64,000 nucleotides of DNA from Pseudomonadota bacterium. GTDB taxonomy: Bacteria; Pseudomonadota; Gammaproteobacteria; Burkholderiales; Ferrovaceae. The DNA lies in the NCBI GenBank assembly GCA_021811145.1, contig JAJZPN010000006.1:19234-83233 (forward strand). Direction: 5' to 3'. The notes beneath the pieces were generated by a model. That model made no database searches and was not told the origin of the DNA. It saw only the letters and a program-made list of their open reading frames with translations. Position numbers and translations under genes: made by a program. Positions 1 to 10,765 of the stretch are shown piece after piece. Numbering within the stretch: position 1 is the first letter of the stretch; each line of letters begins with the position of its first letter.

Positions 1-83
1 CCACTAAAGTAAAGAAAGTGCTTGATTATGCCAAACAAAATCAACACCCTTTGCAATGTGTCATGGAGGAAATTGGATCATGA
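1..83 (+). CDS. clpS: ClpS adaptor, C-terminal end only
   Basis: The frame starting at base 3 is open to a TGA at 81-83 and gives a 26-residue tail containing YAKQNQHPLQCVMEE. This matches the usual ClpS ending (hydrophobic helix, HPL, Cys, acidic end). ClpS docks on the ClpA N-domain and hands N-degron substrates to ClpAP. The stop overlaps the clpA start (ATGA), the standard clpS-clpA arrangement. The rest of the gene lies outside the window. Confidence 0.88.
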   Translation, partial: TKVKKVLDYAKQNQHPLQCVMEEIGS

Positions 84-2338
84 TTGCTCAAGAGTTAGAA
101 GTGAGTTTACATATGGCTTTCGTTGACGCCAGACAAAAGCGTCACGAGTTTATTACTGTTGAGCACCTCTTGTTGGCGTTGATGGATAACCCCTCAGCGA
201 TAGATGTGTTGCGTGCCTGTGGCGCTGATACTGAGTCACTCAGAAAAGAATTAGATAGTTTTGTACAAGAGCATACGCCTATCGTGCCTGGTGATGATGA
301 AGTTGATACCCAGCCCACTTTAGGTTTTCAACGGGTAATTCAGCGTGCTATTTTGCATGTTCAGTCTTCAGGTAAAAAAGAAGTAACTGGCGCTAATGTA
401 TTGGTGGCCATTTTTGGTGAAAAAGATTCTCATGCTGTTTATTACTTGCAACAACAAGGAATCACTCGTTTAGATGCAGTTAATTACGTGGCTCATGGAA
501 TTGCAAAAGTACAAGGAGCAACACAAAAAGATGAGTCCGGTCATGAGCAGGAGGTGGATGGTCAGTCCTCTGGTGCATTAACGAATTTTGCTTTAAATCT
601 AAATGCTCAAGTTAGCGCCGGCAAAATTGATCCACTAATTGGTCGTGATAAAGAAGTAGAACGGGTTATCCAGATTTTATGTCGCCGTCGTAAAAACAAT
701 CCTCTCTTAGTTGGTGAAGCGGGTGTTGGTAAAACTGCAATAGCTGAGGGGTTAGCTTCTCGAATTGTGTCTGGCGATATTCCTGATGTACTGTCTCAAG
801 CCACGGTTTATTCTTTGGATATGGGTGCGTTACTTGCCGGAACAAAATACCGGGGTGATTTTGAGCAACGTCTGAAAGCAGTATTAAAACAATTGCAAGA
901 GGATACAAATAGTATCCTATTCATTGATGAGATTCACACATTAATTGGTGCGGGTGCGGCTTCTGGCGGTACGCTTGATGCGTCTAATTTATTAAAGCCT
1001 GCCTTATCAAAAGGCACATTAAGATGCATTGGGGCCACCACCTATACTGAGTATCGGGGTATTTTTGAGAAGGATCATGCCTTATCAAGACGCTTTCAAA
1101 AGATTGATGTGGTTGAACCTTCAATTGAAGAAACAGTGCAGATTCTCAAAGGACTTAAATCACGTTTTGAGAAGCATCATGGCGTGCGTTATTCAGAAAC
1201 TGCCTTGTCTTCTGCAGCAGAATTGTCAGCACGTTTCATTAATGACCGTCATTTACCAGACAAGGCCATTGATGTGATTGACGAAGCGGGTGCAGCGCAA
1301 AGGATATTACCTAAATCAAAACAACGTAAAGTGATTGGTAAGACTGAAATTGAGGATATCGTCGCAAAAATTGCCCGTATTCCTCCAAGAAATGTATCCA
1401 ATGATGATAGAAGTGCTCTTAAAACACTGGATCGTGATTTAAAAGCGGTTGTATTTGGACAAGATAAAGCAATTGAAGCCCTCTCTGCTGCTATCAAAAT
1501 GGCCCGAAGTGGGTTAGGTAATCCGCAAAAACCAATTGGTTCATTCTTGTTCTCAGGACCTACTGGAGTAGGTAAAACTGAAGTGGCAAGACAATTAGCC
1601 TACACACTTGGGGTGGAGTTAATTCGCTTTGATATGTCTGAGTATATGGAACCTCATGCTGTTTCACGTTTAATTGGCGCGCCACCAGGATATGTGGGGT
1701 TTGACCAAGGTGGGCAACTGACGGAAGCTATTACTAAGCATCCCTATTCAGTTTTATTACTTGATGAAATTGAAAAAGCGCATCCTGATATTTACAACAT
1801 CTTGTTGCAGGTTATGGATCATGGGACTTTAACGGACAACAATGGACGTCGAGCAGATTTCAGAAACACGGTAATTATTATGACCACTAATGCAGGTGCG
1901 CAAGTATTAACTAAAAACACCATTGGTTTTGTGGAAAGCAAATCTCAAGGCGATGAAATGGCTGATATTAAACGCCTATTCACCCCTGAATTTAGAAACC
2001 GCTTAGATGCCATTATTTCTTTTGCGCCTCTTGATAAGAGCGTTATTCTCCGTGTTGTAGACAAATTCTTGTTGCAACTAGAAAATCAATTGCAAGAGAA
2101 ACGTGTTGAAGTTAACTTTACCGACGCACTACGTGAGTTCTTATCTGAAAAAGGCTTTGATCCATTGATGGGTGCGAGACCGATGGCCAGGTTAATTCAA
2201 GACACAATTCGTCGTGCTTTGGCAGATGAATTATTGTTTGGTCGTCTTGCCGCTGGCGGTAAAGTCACCATTGATGTAAACGAAGAAAAAGAAATTCAGT
2301 TACGTTTTGATGAAACAGAGGAGTTAGGGGTCAGTTAA
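80..2338 (+). CDS. clpA: ATP-dependent Clp protease ATP-binding subunit ClpA
   Basis: ClpA is the cytosolic AAA+ unfoldase that feeds substrates to ClpP. The 752-residue product has an N-terminal Clp repeat domain (about 1-150), a first AAA module with Walker [10 protein letters not shown] near residue 212, a second with GPTGVGKTE near 493, and an IGF tripeptide near 615 that is the ClpP-docking loop. The start was taken at ATG 80, not the upstream in-frame ATG at 56, because [10 protein letters not shown] is the family N-terminus, GGAGGA lies 10 bases before it, and it overlaps the clpS stop. Length is normal for the family. Confidence 0.97.
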   Translation: MIAQELEVSLHMAFVDARQKRHEFITVEHLLLALMDNPSAIDVLRACGADTESLRKELDSFVQEHTPIVPGDDEVDTQPTLGFQRVIQRAILHVQSSGKKEVTGANVLVAIFGEKDSHAVYYLQQQGITRLDAVNYVAHGIAKVQGATQKDESGHEQEVDGQSSGALTNFALNLNAQVSAGKIDPLIGRDKEVERVIQILCRRRKNNPLLVGEAGVGKTAIAEGLASRIVSGDIPDVLSQATVYSLDMGALLAGTKYRGDFEQRLKAVLKQLQEDTNSILFIDEIHTLIGAGAASGGTLDASNLLKPALSKGTLRCIGATTYTEYRGIFEKDHALSRRFQKIDVVEPSIEETVQILKGLKSRFEKHHGVRYSETALSSAAELSARFINDRHLPDKAIDVIDEAGAAQRILPKSKQRKVIGKTEIEDIVAKIARIPPRNVSNDDRSALKTLDRDLKAVVFGQDKAIEALSAAIKMARSGLGNPQKPIGSFLFSGPTGVGKTEVARQLAYTLGVELIRFDMSEYMEPHAVSRLIGAPPGYVGFDQGGQLTEAITKHPYSVLLLDEIEKAHPDIYNILLQVMDHGTLTDNNGRRADFRNTVIIMTTNAGAQVLTKNTIGFVESKSQGDEMADIKRLFTPEFRNRLDAIISFAPLDKSVILRVVDKFLLQLENQLQEKRVEVNFTDALREFLSEKGFDPLMGARPMARLIQDTIRRALADELLFGRLAAGGKVTIDVNEEKEIQLRFDETEELGVS

Positions 2339-2343
2339 AACTA

Positions 2344-3138
2344 CTAAACAGCCACTCTCATCGCAATATGAGGGTGGCTCTGATAGTTGTGTATAACAAA
2401 ATCCTCAAACCGATAGTCAAATATTGAATCAGGATGTCTCAGAATTTCTAATTGAGGAAGAGGGTAGGGTTTTCTAGTTAATTGCTCTTCAATTGCTGCG
2501 ATGTGATTTGTATAAATATGACAATCCCCGCCAGTCCAAATAAACTCACCTACTGCTAGATTACATTGTTGTGCCATCATGTGAGTGAGTAGAGCATAAG
2601 AGGCAATATTGAACGGAACTCCTAGTCCTGCATCCGCGGAGCGCTGATAGAGTTGGCAAGATAATTTACCTTGAGCAACATAGAATTGAAATAAAAGATG
2701 GCATGGTGGTAGGGCCATATTTTGAATATCACCTACATTCCAAGCAGATACAATAAGTCGTCGTGAGTCTGGGTTGCTTTTTATTTGTCTAACCACATCA
2801 GTAACTTGATCGATGACTCGACCATCAGCAGTTTGCCATTGTCGCCATTGTTTGCCATACACAGGCCCTAAGTTTCCATCCTTATCAGCCCACTCATCCC
2901 AAATACTCACACCATTATCTTTCAGGTATTGGATGTTGGTGTTACCAGAGAGGAACCAAATTAATTCATGAATAATAGAACGCAAATGAAGTTTTTTTGT
3001 AGTCACCAAAGGAAAACCAGCGGCTAAGTCAAATCGCATTTGATAACCAAAAGTGCTAATGGTGCCAACACCAGTACGATCTGTTTTTGTCGTACCGTTT
3101 TTTAGGATGTGGTGTAAAAAATCTAGATACTGTCGCAT
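2344..3138 (-). CDS. thyA: Thymidylate synthase
   Basis: ThyA converts dUMP to dTMP with methylene-tetrahydrofolate in the cytosol. The 264-residue length equals the short ThyA form of proteobacteria. Catalytic Cys146 sits in the motif [11 protein letters not shown], and [19 protein letters not shown] and the C-terminal [10 protein letters not shown] are also present. The gene converges on clpA with 5 bases between stops. It diverges from the M17 peptidase with only 23 bases between start codons, so its promoter must reach into that neighbouring gene. Confidence 0.97.
   Translation of the reverse strand: MRQYLDFLHHILKNGTTKTDRTGVGTISTFGYQMRFDLAAGFPLVTTKKLHLRSIIHELIWFLSGNTNIQYLKDNGVSIWDEWADKDGNLGPVYGKQWRQWQTADGRVIDQVTDVVRQIKSNPDSRRLIVSAWNVGDIQNMALPPCHLLFQFYVAQGKLSCQLYQRSADAGLGVPFNIASYALLTHMMAQQCNLAVGEFIWTGGDCHIYTNHIAAIEEQLTRKPYPLPQLEILRHPDSIFDYRFEDFVIHNYQSHPHIAMRVAV
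2350..2379 (-). terminator. Hairpin at the clpA/thyA convergent junction
   Basis: A 12-bp stem (2350-2361 with 2368-2379, one G-U pair, 6-nt loop) lies in the last codons of thyA. On the minus strand it is followed by a weakly T-rich stretch (GTTTAGTAGTTTT). It may terminate thyA transcription, but the T-tract is poor. Confidence 0.4.
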
Positions 3139-3161
3139 GGCAACATGATAACATCATCCTT

Positions 3162-4622
3162 ATGAAAAATGATCACTTTACATTGCCAAAATGGTATTGG
3201 AATCAAGGGAGAGTCAAACAGTGCCCCTTGGTAATTTACTTGATTGCTGATATGTCTGAACTCGCTCTTCTTCCCAATAAGGAGCTATTAGATCAGGTTG
3301 TACGCCAAAGAAAAGGAGAGTTAAACGCTTTTCTTAAAGAAGGGGTACTAGCCACAAATTCCGATGGAATGACTTTTTTTTGGGTTTCAGTGAATACTCA
3401 CCAAGATCCCTTTCATATTCACAGCTCACTCGCAAAAGTAGTAAAACAGCTCCAATCTTTAGCGGTGTCTGAGGTGGCTGTTGAACTTTGTGGTGAGCAG
3501 GCAGGGCGTTTGGCTGCGAGTGCTTTATATGCGTTTTTGATTAATAACGTTAACTTAATTGAGCATAAAGCCCCAAAGAAACCGCTCTGGCAACATATTT
3601 ATTTAAAAGCTCCGCCAGGGACGAAAGAATCGTGTAGCAAAGCGTATACCTTGGCTCGAGCGAATACACTTACACGTTATTTGACGATTAAAGCGCCCAA
3701 TGAACTTACTCCTTCTGTCTACCGCGAGCAATTGAAAGAGTTCGCAAGAACACACAATTTAAGTTGTCAGGAATGGAATGAGTCTCGTCTAAAAAAGATG
3801 GGCGCAGGGGCTTTTCTTGCGGTATCGCAGGGAAGCGCTAACCAGCAGGCTGCTATCGTAAAAATTAGTTATCAACCCAAGCGTGCTGTTAATCGCATAG
3901 CTTTAGTGGGCAAAGGAATTTGTTTTGATACGGGTGGGCATAATTTAAAACCTGCTCGTTATATGCACAATATGCATGAGGATATGAATGGGTCTGCTGT
4001 GGTGTTAGGGATTTTACAAGCGGCTATTGATTTATCACTTCCTGTGGCGATAGATGCATGGTTTGCCGTCGCAGAAAACCATTTAAGCCCCAAAGCTTAC
4101 AAGCAAAATGATATTGTCACCGCCTTAAATGGCACGACCATCGAGATTGTTCATACCGATGCAGAAGGTCGCATGGTATTAGCTGATACCTTAACGCTGG
4201 CAGAGAGGACTAAACCCAATTTAATAATTGACTTTGCCACACTAACTGGGAGCATGCATGTTGCTTTGGGGGCGCGCATGAGTGGACTATTTGTTAATCG
4301 ACCAGATTTAGTTAATCTCGCCATAGAGGCGGGTGTTGCCATGGGGGAGAGAGTGGTTTGTTTTCCGGCTCCCGATGACTACGATGAGGCTCTAGATAGC
4401 CAAGTGGCTGACGTGAAGCAATGTACTTTGACCGGAGAAGCTGATCATATTTTGGCCGTACGCTTTTTATCTAAGTTTATTAATAACACTCCTTGGATAC
4501 ATATGGATCTCTCTGCCTCTAGAAACGAGGGCGGATTAGGGGCTGCGCTGTCTGATGTGACGGGTTTTGGGGTGTTGTGGGGTGCACAATTTATAGACAG
4601 TTGGGCTAAAAAAGAGCTATAA
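3162..4622 (+). CDS. M17 family leucyl aminopeptidase-like protein
   Basis: This is a cytosolic metallo-aminopeptidase of the PepA/PepB family that removes N-terminal residues from peptides. The 486-residue product has a variable N-terminal domain and the M17 catalytic domain with GKGICFDTGG near residue 249 and HTDAEGRMVLADT near 330. The usual Asn of NTDAEGR is His here, and the usual CDMGGAA-type motif reads EDMNGSA, so this is a diverged subfamily and not classical PepA. The start chosen is ATG 3162; an earlier in-frame start would run into thyA. Substrate preference cannot be read from the sequence. Confidence 0.88.
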   Translation: MKNDHFTLPKWYWNQGRVKQCPLVIYLIADMSELALLPNKELLDQVVRQRKGELNAFLKEGVLATNSDGMTFFWVSVNTHQDPFHIHSSLAKVVKQLQSLAVSEVAVELCGEQAGRLAASALYAFLINNVNLIEHKAPKKPLWQHIYLKAPPGTKESCSKAYTLARANTLTRYLTIKAPNELTPSVYREQLKEFARTHNLSCQEWNESRLKKMGAGAFLAVSQGSANQQAAIVKISYQPKRAVNRIALVGKGICFDTGGHNLKPARYMHNMHEDMNGSAVVLGILQAAIDLSLPVAIDAWFAVAENHLSPKAYKQNDIVTALNGTTIEIVHTDAEGRMVLADTLTLAERTKPNLIIDFATLTGSMHVALGARMSGLFVNRPDLVNLAIEAGVAMGERVVCFPAPDDYDEALDSQVADVKQCTLTGEADHILAVRFLSKFINNTPWIHMDLSASRNEGGLGAALSDVTGFGVLWGAQFIDSWAKKEL

Positions 4623-4655
4623 TCAAAATCTTGGATATGAAAGAGCAATAAAAAG

Positions 4656-4676
4656 TGGGCCTTGAGCCCATTTTTT
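4656..4676 (+). terminator. Intrinsic terminator after the aminopeptidase gene
   Basis: The stem TGGGC/GCCCA (4656-4660 with 4666-4670) has a 5-nt loop and is followed by six Ts. It separates the aminopeptidase gene from the rimP operon. Confidence 0.8.
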
Positions 4677-4707
4677 ATTCGTGCAAAGCAAAGTAGAGGG
4701 TTAAATA

Positions 4708-5148
4708 GTGCAACTTTCCGCAGTGGACAGTTTGATTGAAAAAATTGTGACTGGTATGTCTTTTGAATGTGTTGATATTGAGCGTTCTGGACGTGGGATG
4801 TTGCGCGTGTTTATTGATTCGCCTCAGGGTATTACGGTTGATGATTGCGCCCTGGTGAGTAATCAGTTAACTCGGGCTTTTGCAGTTGAGGGGGTGGATT
4901 TTGATCGTTTGGAGGTGTCTTCTCCAGGTCTTGATAGACCGCTTAAAAAACCTGCTGACTTTGAGCGCTTTCTTGAAAATGAAATTAAATTGAGGGTTCG
5001 TGTGCCTCGTAACGGACAAAGAAATTTTGTGGGGCAACTAGTAAGTGCTGATAAAACATCGTTTAGCTTATTGGTTGAAGGGACTGAAGAACCGCTGTCA
5101 TTTGAGTATGCCGATATAGAGCGTGCTCATTTGGTACCTGAATTTTAG
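4708..5148 (+). CDS. rimP: Ribosome maturation factor RimP
   Basis: RimP assists 30S subunit maturation. The 146-residue product has the two-domain RimP layout with [17 protein letters not shown] and the motif [10 protein letters not shown], which are family signatures. The start is GTG 4708, preceded by AGAGGG at about 8 bases. The gene opens the conserved rimP-nusA-infB-rbfA-truB operon, and nusA follows after 10 bases. Confidence 0.95.
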   Translation: MQLSAVDSLIEKIVTGMSFECVDIERSGRGMLRVFIDSPQGITVDDCALVSNQLTRAFAVEGVDFDRLEVSSPGLDRPLKKPADFERFLENEIKLRVRVPRNGQRNFVGQLVSADKTSFSLLVEGTEEPLSFEYADIERAHLVPEF

Positions 5149-5158
5149 TGAGGAAATT

Positions 5159-6634
5159 ATGAGCAAAGATGTTTTGTTATTAGTTGATGCTCTGGCTCGT
5201 GAAAAAAACGTCGAGCCTGAAATAGTGTTTACTGCCCTTGAAATGGCATTGGCATCGGCTACCCGAAAAAAATTCGGTGAAGAAGATTTTGATGTGCGTG
5301 TCAGCATCAATCGCCAAACCGGTGATTTTTCCTCATTCCGTGTGTGGCGTGTGGTAAATGACTCTGACTGGTTGTCAGAGTTTCAAGAAATGCCTATATC
5401 TCAAGCCAAGTTGCAATATCCTGATATTCAGGCGGGAGAAGTGATTGAAGAGCCTTTGGAATCTATTGATTTCGGTCGAATTGGTGCTCAAGCGGCTAAG
5501 CAGGTTATCTTTCAAAAAATTCGTGATGCAGAACGTGAGCAAATTCTCAATGATTTCCTTGAAAGACAAGAGTTTTTAGTCACAGGTACAGTCAAGCGTA
5601 TGGATCGCGGCAATGCGATCGTTGAATCAGGTCGTATTGAAGCAGTGTTACCTCGTGATCAGATGATTCAAAAAGAAAATTTACGTGTTGGGGATCGTGT
5701 ACGCGGTTATTTAATGCGTGTTGAGCGTGGAGGTAGAGGTCCACAATTACTGCTTTCTCGCATCGCTCCTGAATTTATTATTAAATTGTTTGAGTTGGAA
5801 GTGCCAGAAATTGAAGAAGGTTTGCTTGAAATCAAATCTGCTGCACGTGACCCTGGGATTCGCGCAAAAATAGCAGTGAAGTCAAATGACCGCCGTTTAG
5901 ATCCAATTGGTACATGTGTGGGTATGAGAGGTTCTCGTGTTCAGGCAGTAACAGGTGAGTTGGGTGGTGAGCGAGTTGATATTGTGTTGTGGTCTGAAGA
6001 TCCCGCTCAATTCGTGATAAACGCATTAGCTCCTGCTGAGGTGAATTCAATTCGAGTGGATGAAGACAAGCACAGCATGGATGTGGTTGTAGACGAAGAA
6101 CAACTTGCTCTAGCAATTGGTCGCAGTGGACAAAACGTTCGTTTGGCTTCGGAGCTGACAGGCTGGGAGCTCAATATCATGACTGAGGCTCAGGCAAGAG
6201 AGAAAGATGACATGGAGTCGTCCCACCTGAGGGACTTGTTTGTTTCAAGACTTGATGTGGACGAAGAAGTGGCTGATATTTTAATTCAAGAAGGATTTAC
6301 TTCTCTTGAAGAGGTGGCTTACGTCCCTCTTAATGAAATGCTTGAAATAGAGGCTTTTGATGAAGATACAGTGAATGAACTGCGTGCCCGCGCACGTAAC
6401 GCATTGTTAACAGAGGCTATTGCTTCAGAAGAAAAAGTCGAACATGCAGCTGAGGATTTGCAACATATGAAAGGGATGGACAGTGAAACTGCTCATCTTC
6501 TTGCAAATAATGGAATTACCACGATTCAAGAATTAGCAGATCTTGCTACCGATGAATTATCTGAATTAACTGGATTGGATGAAGAGCGTGCCCGCGAATT
6601 GATCATGACGGCCCGCGCTCCTTTATTCGAGTAA
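5159..6634 (+). CDS. nusA: Transcription termination/antitermination factor NusA
   Basis: NusA binds RNA polymerase and modulates pausing, termination and antitermination. The 491-residue protein has the N-terminal polymerase-binding domain (about 1-130), an S1 domain, two KH domains with [12 protein letters not shown] and [13 protein letters not shown], and two C-terminal acidic helix-hairpin repeats (about 360-490), as in proteobacterial NusA. The start is ATG 5159 with GAGG 6 bases upstream; an earlier in-frame ATG lies inside rimP. Confidence 0.97.
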   Translation: MSKDVLLLVDALAREKNVEPEIVFTALEMALASATRKKFGEEDFDVRVSINRQTGDFSSFRVWRVVNDSDWLSEFQEMPISQAKLQYPDIQAGEVIEEPLESIDFGRIGAQAAKQVIFQKIRDAEREQILNDFLERQEFLVTGTVKRMDRGNAIVESGRIEAVLPRDQMIQKENLRVGDRVRGYLMRVERGGRGPQLLLSRIAPEFIIKLFELEVPEIEEGLLEIKSAARDPGIRAKIAVKSNDRRLDPIGTCVGMRGSRVQAVTGELGGERVDIVLWSEDPAQFVINALAPAEVNSIRVDEDKHSMDVVVDEEQLALAIGRSGQNVRLASELTGWELNIMTEAQAREKDDMESSHLRDLFVSRLDVDEEVADILIQEGFTSLEEVAYVPLNEMLEIEAFDEDTVNELRARARNALLTEAIASEEKVEHAAEDLQHMKGMDSETAHLLANNGITTIQELADLATDELSELTGLDEERARELIMTARAPLFE

Positions 6635-6651
6635 GGCCATGGAGACCTTAA

Positions 6652-9468
6652 ATGGCAAAAACAAATGTTCTGGATTTTGCAAATGAACTCAAAGTTACAG
6701 CTGAGACGCTGATTGAGCAGTTAAATGCTGCGGGTGTACATAAACACTCCGCAGATGATCCTTTGTCTGAACAAGACAAGACTCAATTGTTAGAGTATCT
6801 GCGTGAGCAGCATGGACGTAGTGAACCTAAAACGAGAATTACCTTAACCCGTAAACAGACTACAGAAATTAAAAAAGCTGATGCAACCACTGGTAAAGCA
6901 AGAACAATTCAAGTTGAGGTAAGAAAAAAACGAGTTCTGGTTAAGCGTGATGCAAAAGACCTAAAACCAGAAGAATCTACTGAAGCGGTTGAACCCGCAG
7001 CTCCCATTGAGCCGATAGTTGAGCCTATTGTTGAAATCCCTGTTGCTGAAGTGGTTCCTGTTCAACCTGAAATAGTGGCTGTGATTGAAGAAGTGACAGA
7101 GCCAGTTGAAGCGCCCTCTGTGGAAGAGCCCTCTGTGGAAGAGCCTGAGGCAGTTATTGAACCAGTCGCTCAGCCAGATGAAGAGGAGCCTTCTCCTGTT
7201 GAAGAGACTCCTGTAGCTAAAGTTAAAACAGTTAAAAAACCTTTTTCTGCAATTGACGAGGGTCAGCTTGCAATCCGTGAAGCTGAGGCCAAAAGACAGG
7301 CTGAGTTGCGCGCTCTTCAAGCTGCGGATCTACAAGCAAAACAAGAGCGTATCCGTGCCAAGCGAGAAGCAGGAGAAAAAGCGCAAGCTGAAGCTCAAGC
7401 TGCCATGTTGGCTGCCGCTGAGAAAGCAAAAATCAAGAATGCCAAGCCTGAAAAAGCTAAGACTGAAAAATCAGGTACATTACATCGTCCTGTCGTGACT
7501 GAGGAAGAGAAAGCTCACGCTAAGAAAGGTAAAAAAGGTGTATCTGAAAAATCTCCACAATGGATGGATGAGGGTGTTAAAAAGCGGACTATTAAAACCC
7601 GCGGTGATGTGTTGTCAGGTACCACAGGTTGGCGAGATCCTAAGGCACGTCACGGTAAAAAACATCATGATAATAATCAACATGCTTTCTCAGCCCCAAC
7701 TGAACCGATGGTCCATGAGGTATTAATCCCTGAGACAATCACCGTTGCAGTATTAGCACAAAAAATGGCTGTAAAAGCTGCAGAAGTCATCAAAGCCCTC
7801 ATGAAAATGGGCATGATGGTTACTATCAATCAAGTGTTAGATCAAGAAACTGCCATGATTGTGGTGGAAGATTTAGGTCACGTTGCAAAACCTGCGAAGT
7901 TAGATGATCCTGAGGCATTACTAGCAGAATCAGGTGCGCAGCATGAAGATGCCATACTTGAGCCTAGAGCACCGGTTGTGACAGTAATGGGACACGTGGA
8001 CCATGGTAAGACCTCTTTACTTGATTATATTCGTCGCACCAGAGTGGCAAGTGGAGAAGCGGGCGGGATTACTCAGCACATTGGCGCTTATCATGTTAAT
8101 ACGGCAAAAGGTATTGTTACTTTCCTAGATACTCCAGGGCATGAGGCGTTCACTGCAATGCGTGCACGTGGTGCGCAGGCAACTGACATTGTTATTCTGG
8201 TGGTTGCTGCAGACGATGGTGTGATGCCTCAAACAATTGAAGCTATTCATCATATTAAAGCAGCCAAGGTTCCCGTAGTTGTGGCGGTTAATAAAATTGA
8301 TAAACCTGAAGCTAACTACGAGAGGATTAAATCAGAATTGGTTGCCCATGAGATATTGCCAGAAGAATATGGTGGTGAAGCCCAATTTGTCCCGGTATCA
8401 GCTAAAACTGGCCAGGGAATAGATGATTTATTAGAGTCCGTTTTACTCCAAGCTGAAGTATTGGAATTAAAAGCACCACGTAATACGCCTGCTAAAGGTA
8501 TCGTGATTGAAGCCCAATTAGATAAAGGCCGTGGCCCTGTTGCAACTGTACTTGTTCAGTCAGGAACATTAACACGTGGTGATATTGTATTGGCGGGATC
8601 ATCGTTTGGTCGCGTTCGTGCTATGTTAGATGAAACGGGTCACCCGATCGATAAGGCAGGCCCTTCTATTCCTGTAGAAATACAAGGTCTAACGGAAGTG
8701 CCTGTTGCTGGGGAAGAGTTAATTGTTCTCAATGATGAACGCAAAGCCCGTGAGATTGCTCTCTTTAGGCAAGGAAAATTCCGCGATGTAAAACTGGCTA
8801 AGCAGCAAGCAGCCAAATTAGAAAATATGTTTGAGCAAATGGGTGAGAGCGGGACTAAAACTCTTTCCATTATCATCAAGGCTGATGTGCAAGGCTCTTA
8901 TGAAGCGCTATCCCAATCCTTACAAAAACTATCAACTGAGGAAGTACGAGTTAATATCGTTCACTCAGCGGTAGGCGGTATTACGGAATCTGATGTCAAC
9001 TTGGCCTTGGCTTCAAAAGCTGTAATTATTGGCTTTAATACTCGAGCTGATGCCACAGCAAGAAAATTGATTGCATCAAGTGGTGTAGATGTTCGTTACT
9101 ACGACATTATTTACGCTGCGGTGGATGATGTGAAGCTTGCCCTGTCAGGAATGCTCTCACCAGATCGTAAAGAAAATATCATTGGTCTGGTTGAGATTCG
9201 AGAAGTATTTAGAATCTCTAAAGTGGGCGCTGTAGCGGGTTGCTATGTACTAGAAGGGATGGTGAAACGCGGTTCAGGAGTCCGCTTGCTACGTGATAAT
9301 GTTGTTATTCATGCTGGTGAATTAGATTCTCTGAAGCGCTTTAAAGATGACGTACGAGAGGTAAAAGCGGGTTTTGAATGTGGCTTATCTTTGAAAAACT
9401 ACAACGATATTCAAGTTAGCGATAAGCTTGAAGTGTTTGAAGTAGTAGAAGTGGCTCGCTCACTTTAA
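6652..9468 (+). CDS. infB: Translation initiation factor IF-2
   Basis: IF-2 is the GTPase that brings fMet-tRNA to the 30S subunit. At 938 residues it has a long charged N-terminal region (about 50-340, rich in Glu, Pro, Ala, Lys), the conserved IF2-N domain, then the G domain with [17 protein letters not shown] and NKIDK, and the C-terminal beta-barrel domains. The Glu/Pro linker carries a 15-bp tandem repeat. A GGAGA Shine-Dalgarno precedes ATG 6652. It lies 17 bases after nusA and 5 bases before rbfA. Confidence 0.98.
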   Translation: MAKTNVLDFANELKVTAETLIEQLNAAGVHKHSADDPLSEQDKTQLLEYLREQHGRSEPKTRITLTRKQTTEIKKADATTGKARTIQVEVRKKRVLVKRDAKDLKPEESTEAVEPAAPIEPIVEPIVEIPVAEVVPVQPEIVAVIEEVTEPVEAPSVEEPSVEEPEAVIEPVAQPDEEEPSPVEETPVAKVKTVKKPFSAIDEGQLAIREAEAKRQAELRALQAADLQAKQERIRAKREAGEKAQAEAQAAMLAAAEKAKIKNAKPEKAKTEKSGTLHRPVVTEEEKAHAKKGKKGVSEKSPQWMDEGVKKRTIKTRGDVLSGTTGWRDPKARHGKKHHDNNQHAFSAPTEPMVHEVLIPETITVAVLAQKMAVKAAEVIKALMKMGMMVTINQVLDQETAMIVVEDLGHVAKPAKLDDPEALLAESGAQHEDAILEPRAPVVTVMGHVDHGKTSLLDYIRRTRVASGEAGGITQHIGAYHVNTAKGIVTFLDTPGHEAFTAMRARGAQATDIVILVVAADDGVMPQTIEAIHHIKAAKVPVVVAVNKIDKPEANYERIKSELVAHEILPEEYGGEAQFVPVSAKTGQGIDDLLESVLLQAEVLELKAPRNTPAKGIVIEAQLDKGRGPVATVLVQSGTLTRGDIVLAGSSFGRVRAMLDETGHPIDKAGPSIPVEIQGLTEVPVAGEELIVLNDERKAREIALFRQGKFRDVKLAKQQAAKLENMFEQMGESGTKTLSIIIKADVQGSYEALSQSLQKLSTEEVRVNIVHSAVGGITESDVNLALASKAVIIGFNTRADATARKLIASSGVDVRYYDIIYAAVDDVKLALSGMLSPDRKENIIGLVEIREVFRISKVGAVAGCYVLEGMVKRGSGVRLLRDNVVIHAGELDSLKRFKDDVREVKAGFECGLSLKNYNDIQVSDKLEVFEVVEVARSL
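7114..7143 (+). repeat. 15-bp perfect tandem repeat inside infB
   Basis: CCCTCTGTGGAAGAG occurs twice in a row (7114-7128, 7129-7143) and encodes repeated PSVEE units in the disordered IF-2 linker. The frame is kept. It is a possible site of length variation between strains. Confidence 0.9.
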
Positions 9469-9473
9469 TTGTT

Positions 9474-9842
9474 ATGGCTAATTTCCCACGATCAAGACGA
9501 ATTGCAGATCAAATTCAACGCGATTTGTCTGACATACTAAGACGTGACTTCCGTGATCCACGTCTTGGTATGGTAACCATAACGGATGTGGATGTATCGC
9601 GGGATTTCTCTCATGCGACAATTTATATCAGTTCCCTTCAAGGTGCTGAGGTATTAGATGCCTCTATTACAGCGCTGTCGGAAGGAGCAGGTTACTTGCG
9701 CTCTTTGCTAGGTAAACGACTGTCTTTACGCGTACTGCCGCAATTACATTTTGTAGCCGATACGACTCTTGATCGCGCCATTAGTTTGAGCTCGCTGATT
9801 GACCAAGCTATCGCAGATGACAGCAAACACCCCAAAGACTAA
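9474..9842 (+). CDS. rbfA: 30S ribosome-binding factor RbfA
   Basis: RbfA is a small KH-fold protein that binds the 30S subunit during late 16S rRNA maturation and cold adaptation. The 122-residue product shows FPRSRRIADQIQRDLSDILR at the start and the LPQLHFVADTTLDRAISLSSLID region typical of the family C-terminus. The start ATG lies 5 bases after infB with no good Shine-Dalgarno, suggesting translational coupling. The 3' end overlaps truB by 26 bases. Confidence 0.95.
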   Translation: MANFPRSRRIADQIQRDLSDILRRDFRDPRLGMVTITDVDVSRDFSHATIYISSLQGAEVLDASITALSEGAGYLRSLLGKRLSLRVLPQLHFVADTTLDRAISLSSLIDQAIADDSKHPKD

Positions 9843-10752
9843 TTTAGCTCAAGTTAAGATTCCTCTCGAGGAGGTATCTGGTGTTTTACTTCTCAATAAG
9901 CCCTTTGGACTTAGCTCAAATACTGCTTTACAACGCGCAAGGCATTTGCTGCGTGCTAAAAAAGCTGGTCACACGGGGACTCTTGATCCTCATGCAACGG
10001 GTTTGTTACCTTTATGTTTTGGTGAAGCGACTAAGTTTTCTCAGTGGATACTTGATGCGCCAAAGGGGTATATTGCAACTTTAAAACTAGGTTATGTGAG
10101 TGATACGCTAGATGGTGAGGGAACTATCACTAAACACTCCGACAGGACTGTTAATTTAGCCCAAGTTGAAACTGTTCTCAATGCTATGATTGGGATACAA
10201 CAACAAATCCCTCCCATGCATGCTGCGATAAAAATACAAGGTAAACCGTTGTATAGCTATGCCCGTTCGGGACAAACTGTTGAACGCCAGCCAAGAACAA
10301 TTGAAGTGTTGAGTTGTCGTGTTATCTCTCTAGTTAACGATGTACTAACAATAGAATGCCTTGTGAGTAAAGGAACTTATATTAGAGTATTGGCCTCTGA
10401 TATTGGTGAACAATTAGGTTGCGGGGCTTATTTGACGGCGTTGGAGAGAATAAGTACCGGACCCTATCAGTTACATAATGCTGTAGAGTTGGCTGCCTTA
10501 ATTGATATGTCAGAAGAAAAGCGACGAGAATGTTTACTCCCAACTGATAGTTTATTGTCTGGAGTTCCATCGCTTTATTTAGATAGTACTCATGCAGAGG
10601 ATGTGCAATGTGGGCGCATAACAACTCTACCTGAAAACAAACCATTAGGGCTGTATAAAGTTTATAACTCTTTGAATCGTTTTTTAGGTTTATGCGAATT
10701 GTTTACAGATAACAAATTACGTCCAATTCGATTAATGTCAACACATATATAA
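9817..10752 (+). CDS. truB: tRNA pseudouridine(55) synthase TruB
   Basis: TruB makes pseudouridine 55 in the T-loop of most tRNAs. The 311-residue product has GVLLLNKPFGLSSN and the catalytic motif GHTGTLDPHATGLLPL with Asp57, plus the short C-terminal PUA-like region. ATG 9817 was chosen over a TTG at 9799. Both lie inside rbfA, so the genes overlap. Last gene of the ribosome-maturation operon; an exporter gene follows after 13 bases. Confidence 0.95.
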   Translation: MTANTPKTNLAQVKIPLEEVSGVLLLNKPFGLSSNTALQRARHLLRAKKAGHTGTLDPHATGLLPLCFGEATKFSQWILDAPKGYIATLKLGYVSDTLDGEGTITKHSDRTVNLAQVETVLNAMIGIQQQIPPMHAAIKIQGKPLYSYARSGQTVERQPRTIEVLSCRVISLVNDVLTIECLVSKGTYIRVLASDIGEQLGCGAYLTALERISTGPYQLHNAVELAALIDMSEEKRRECLLPTDSLLSGVPSLYLDSTHAEDVQCGRITTLPENKPLGLYKVYNSLNRFLGLCELFTDNKLRPIRLMSTHI

Positions 10753-10765
10753 AAGTGAGTTTATC

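Noticed and set aside
5832..6116. 94-codon minus-strand frame inside nusA
   Set aside because: Shadow of the nusA KH domains; composition and lack of start signal give no support.
6961..7320. 119-codon minus-strand frame inside infB
   Set aside because: An antisense product of the repetitive Glu/Pro linker, with Phe/Asn/Arg low-complexity sequence.
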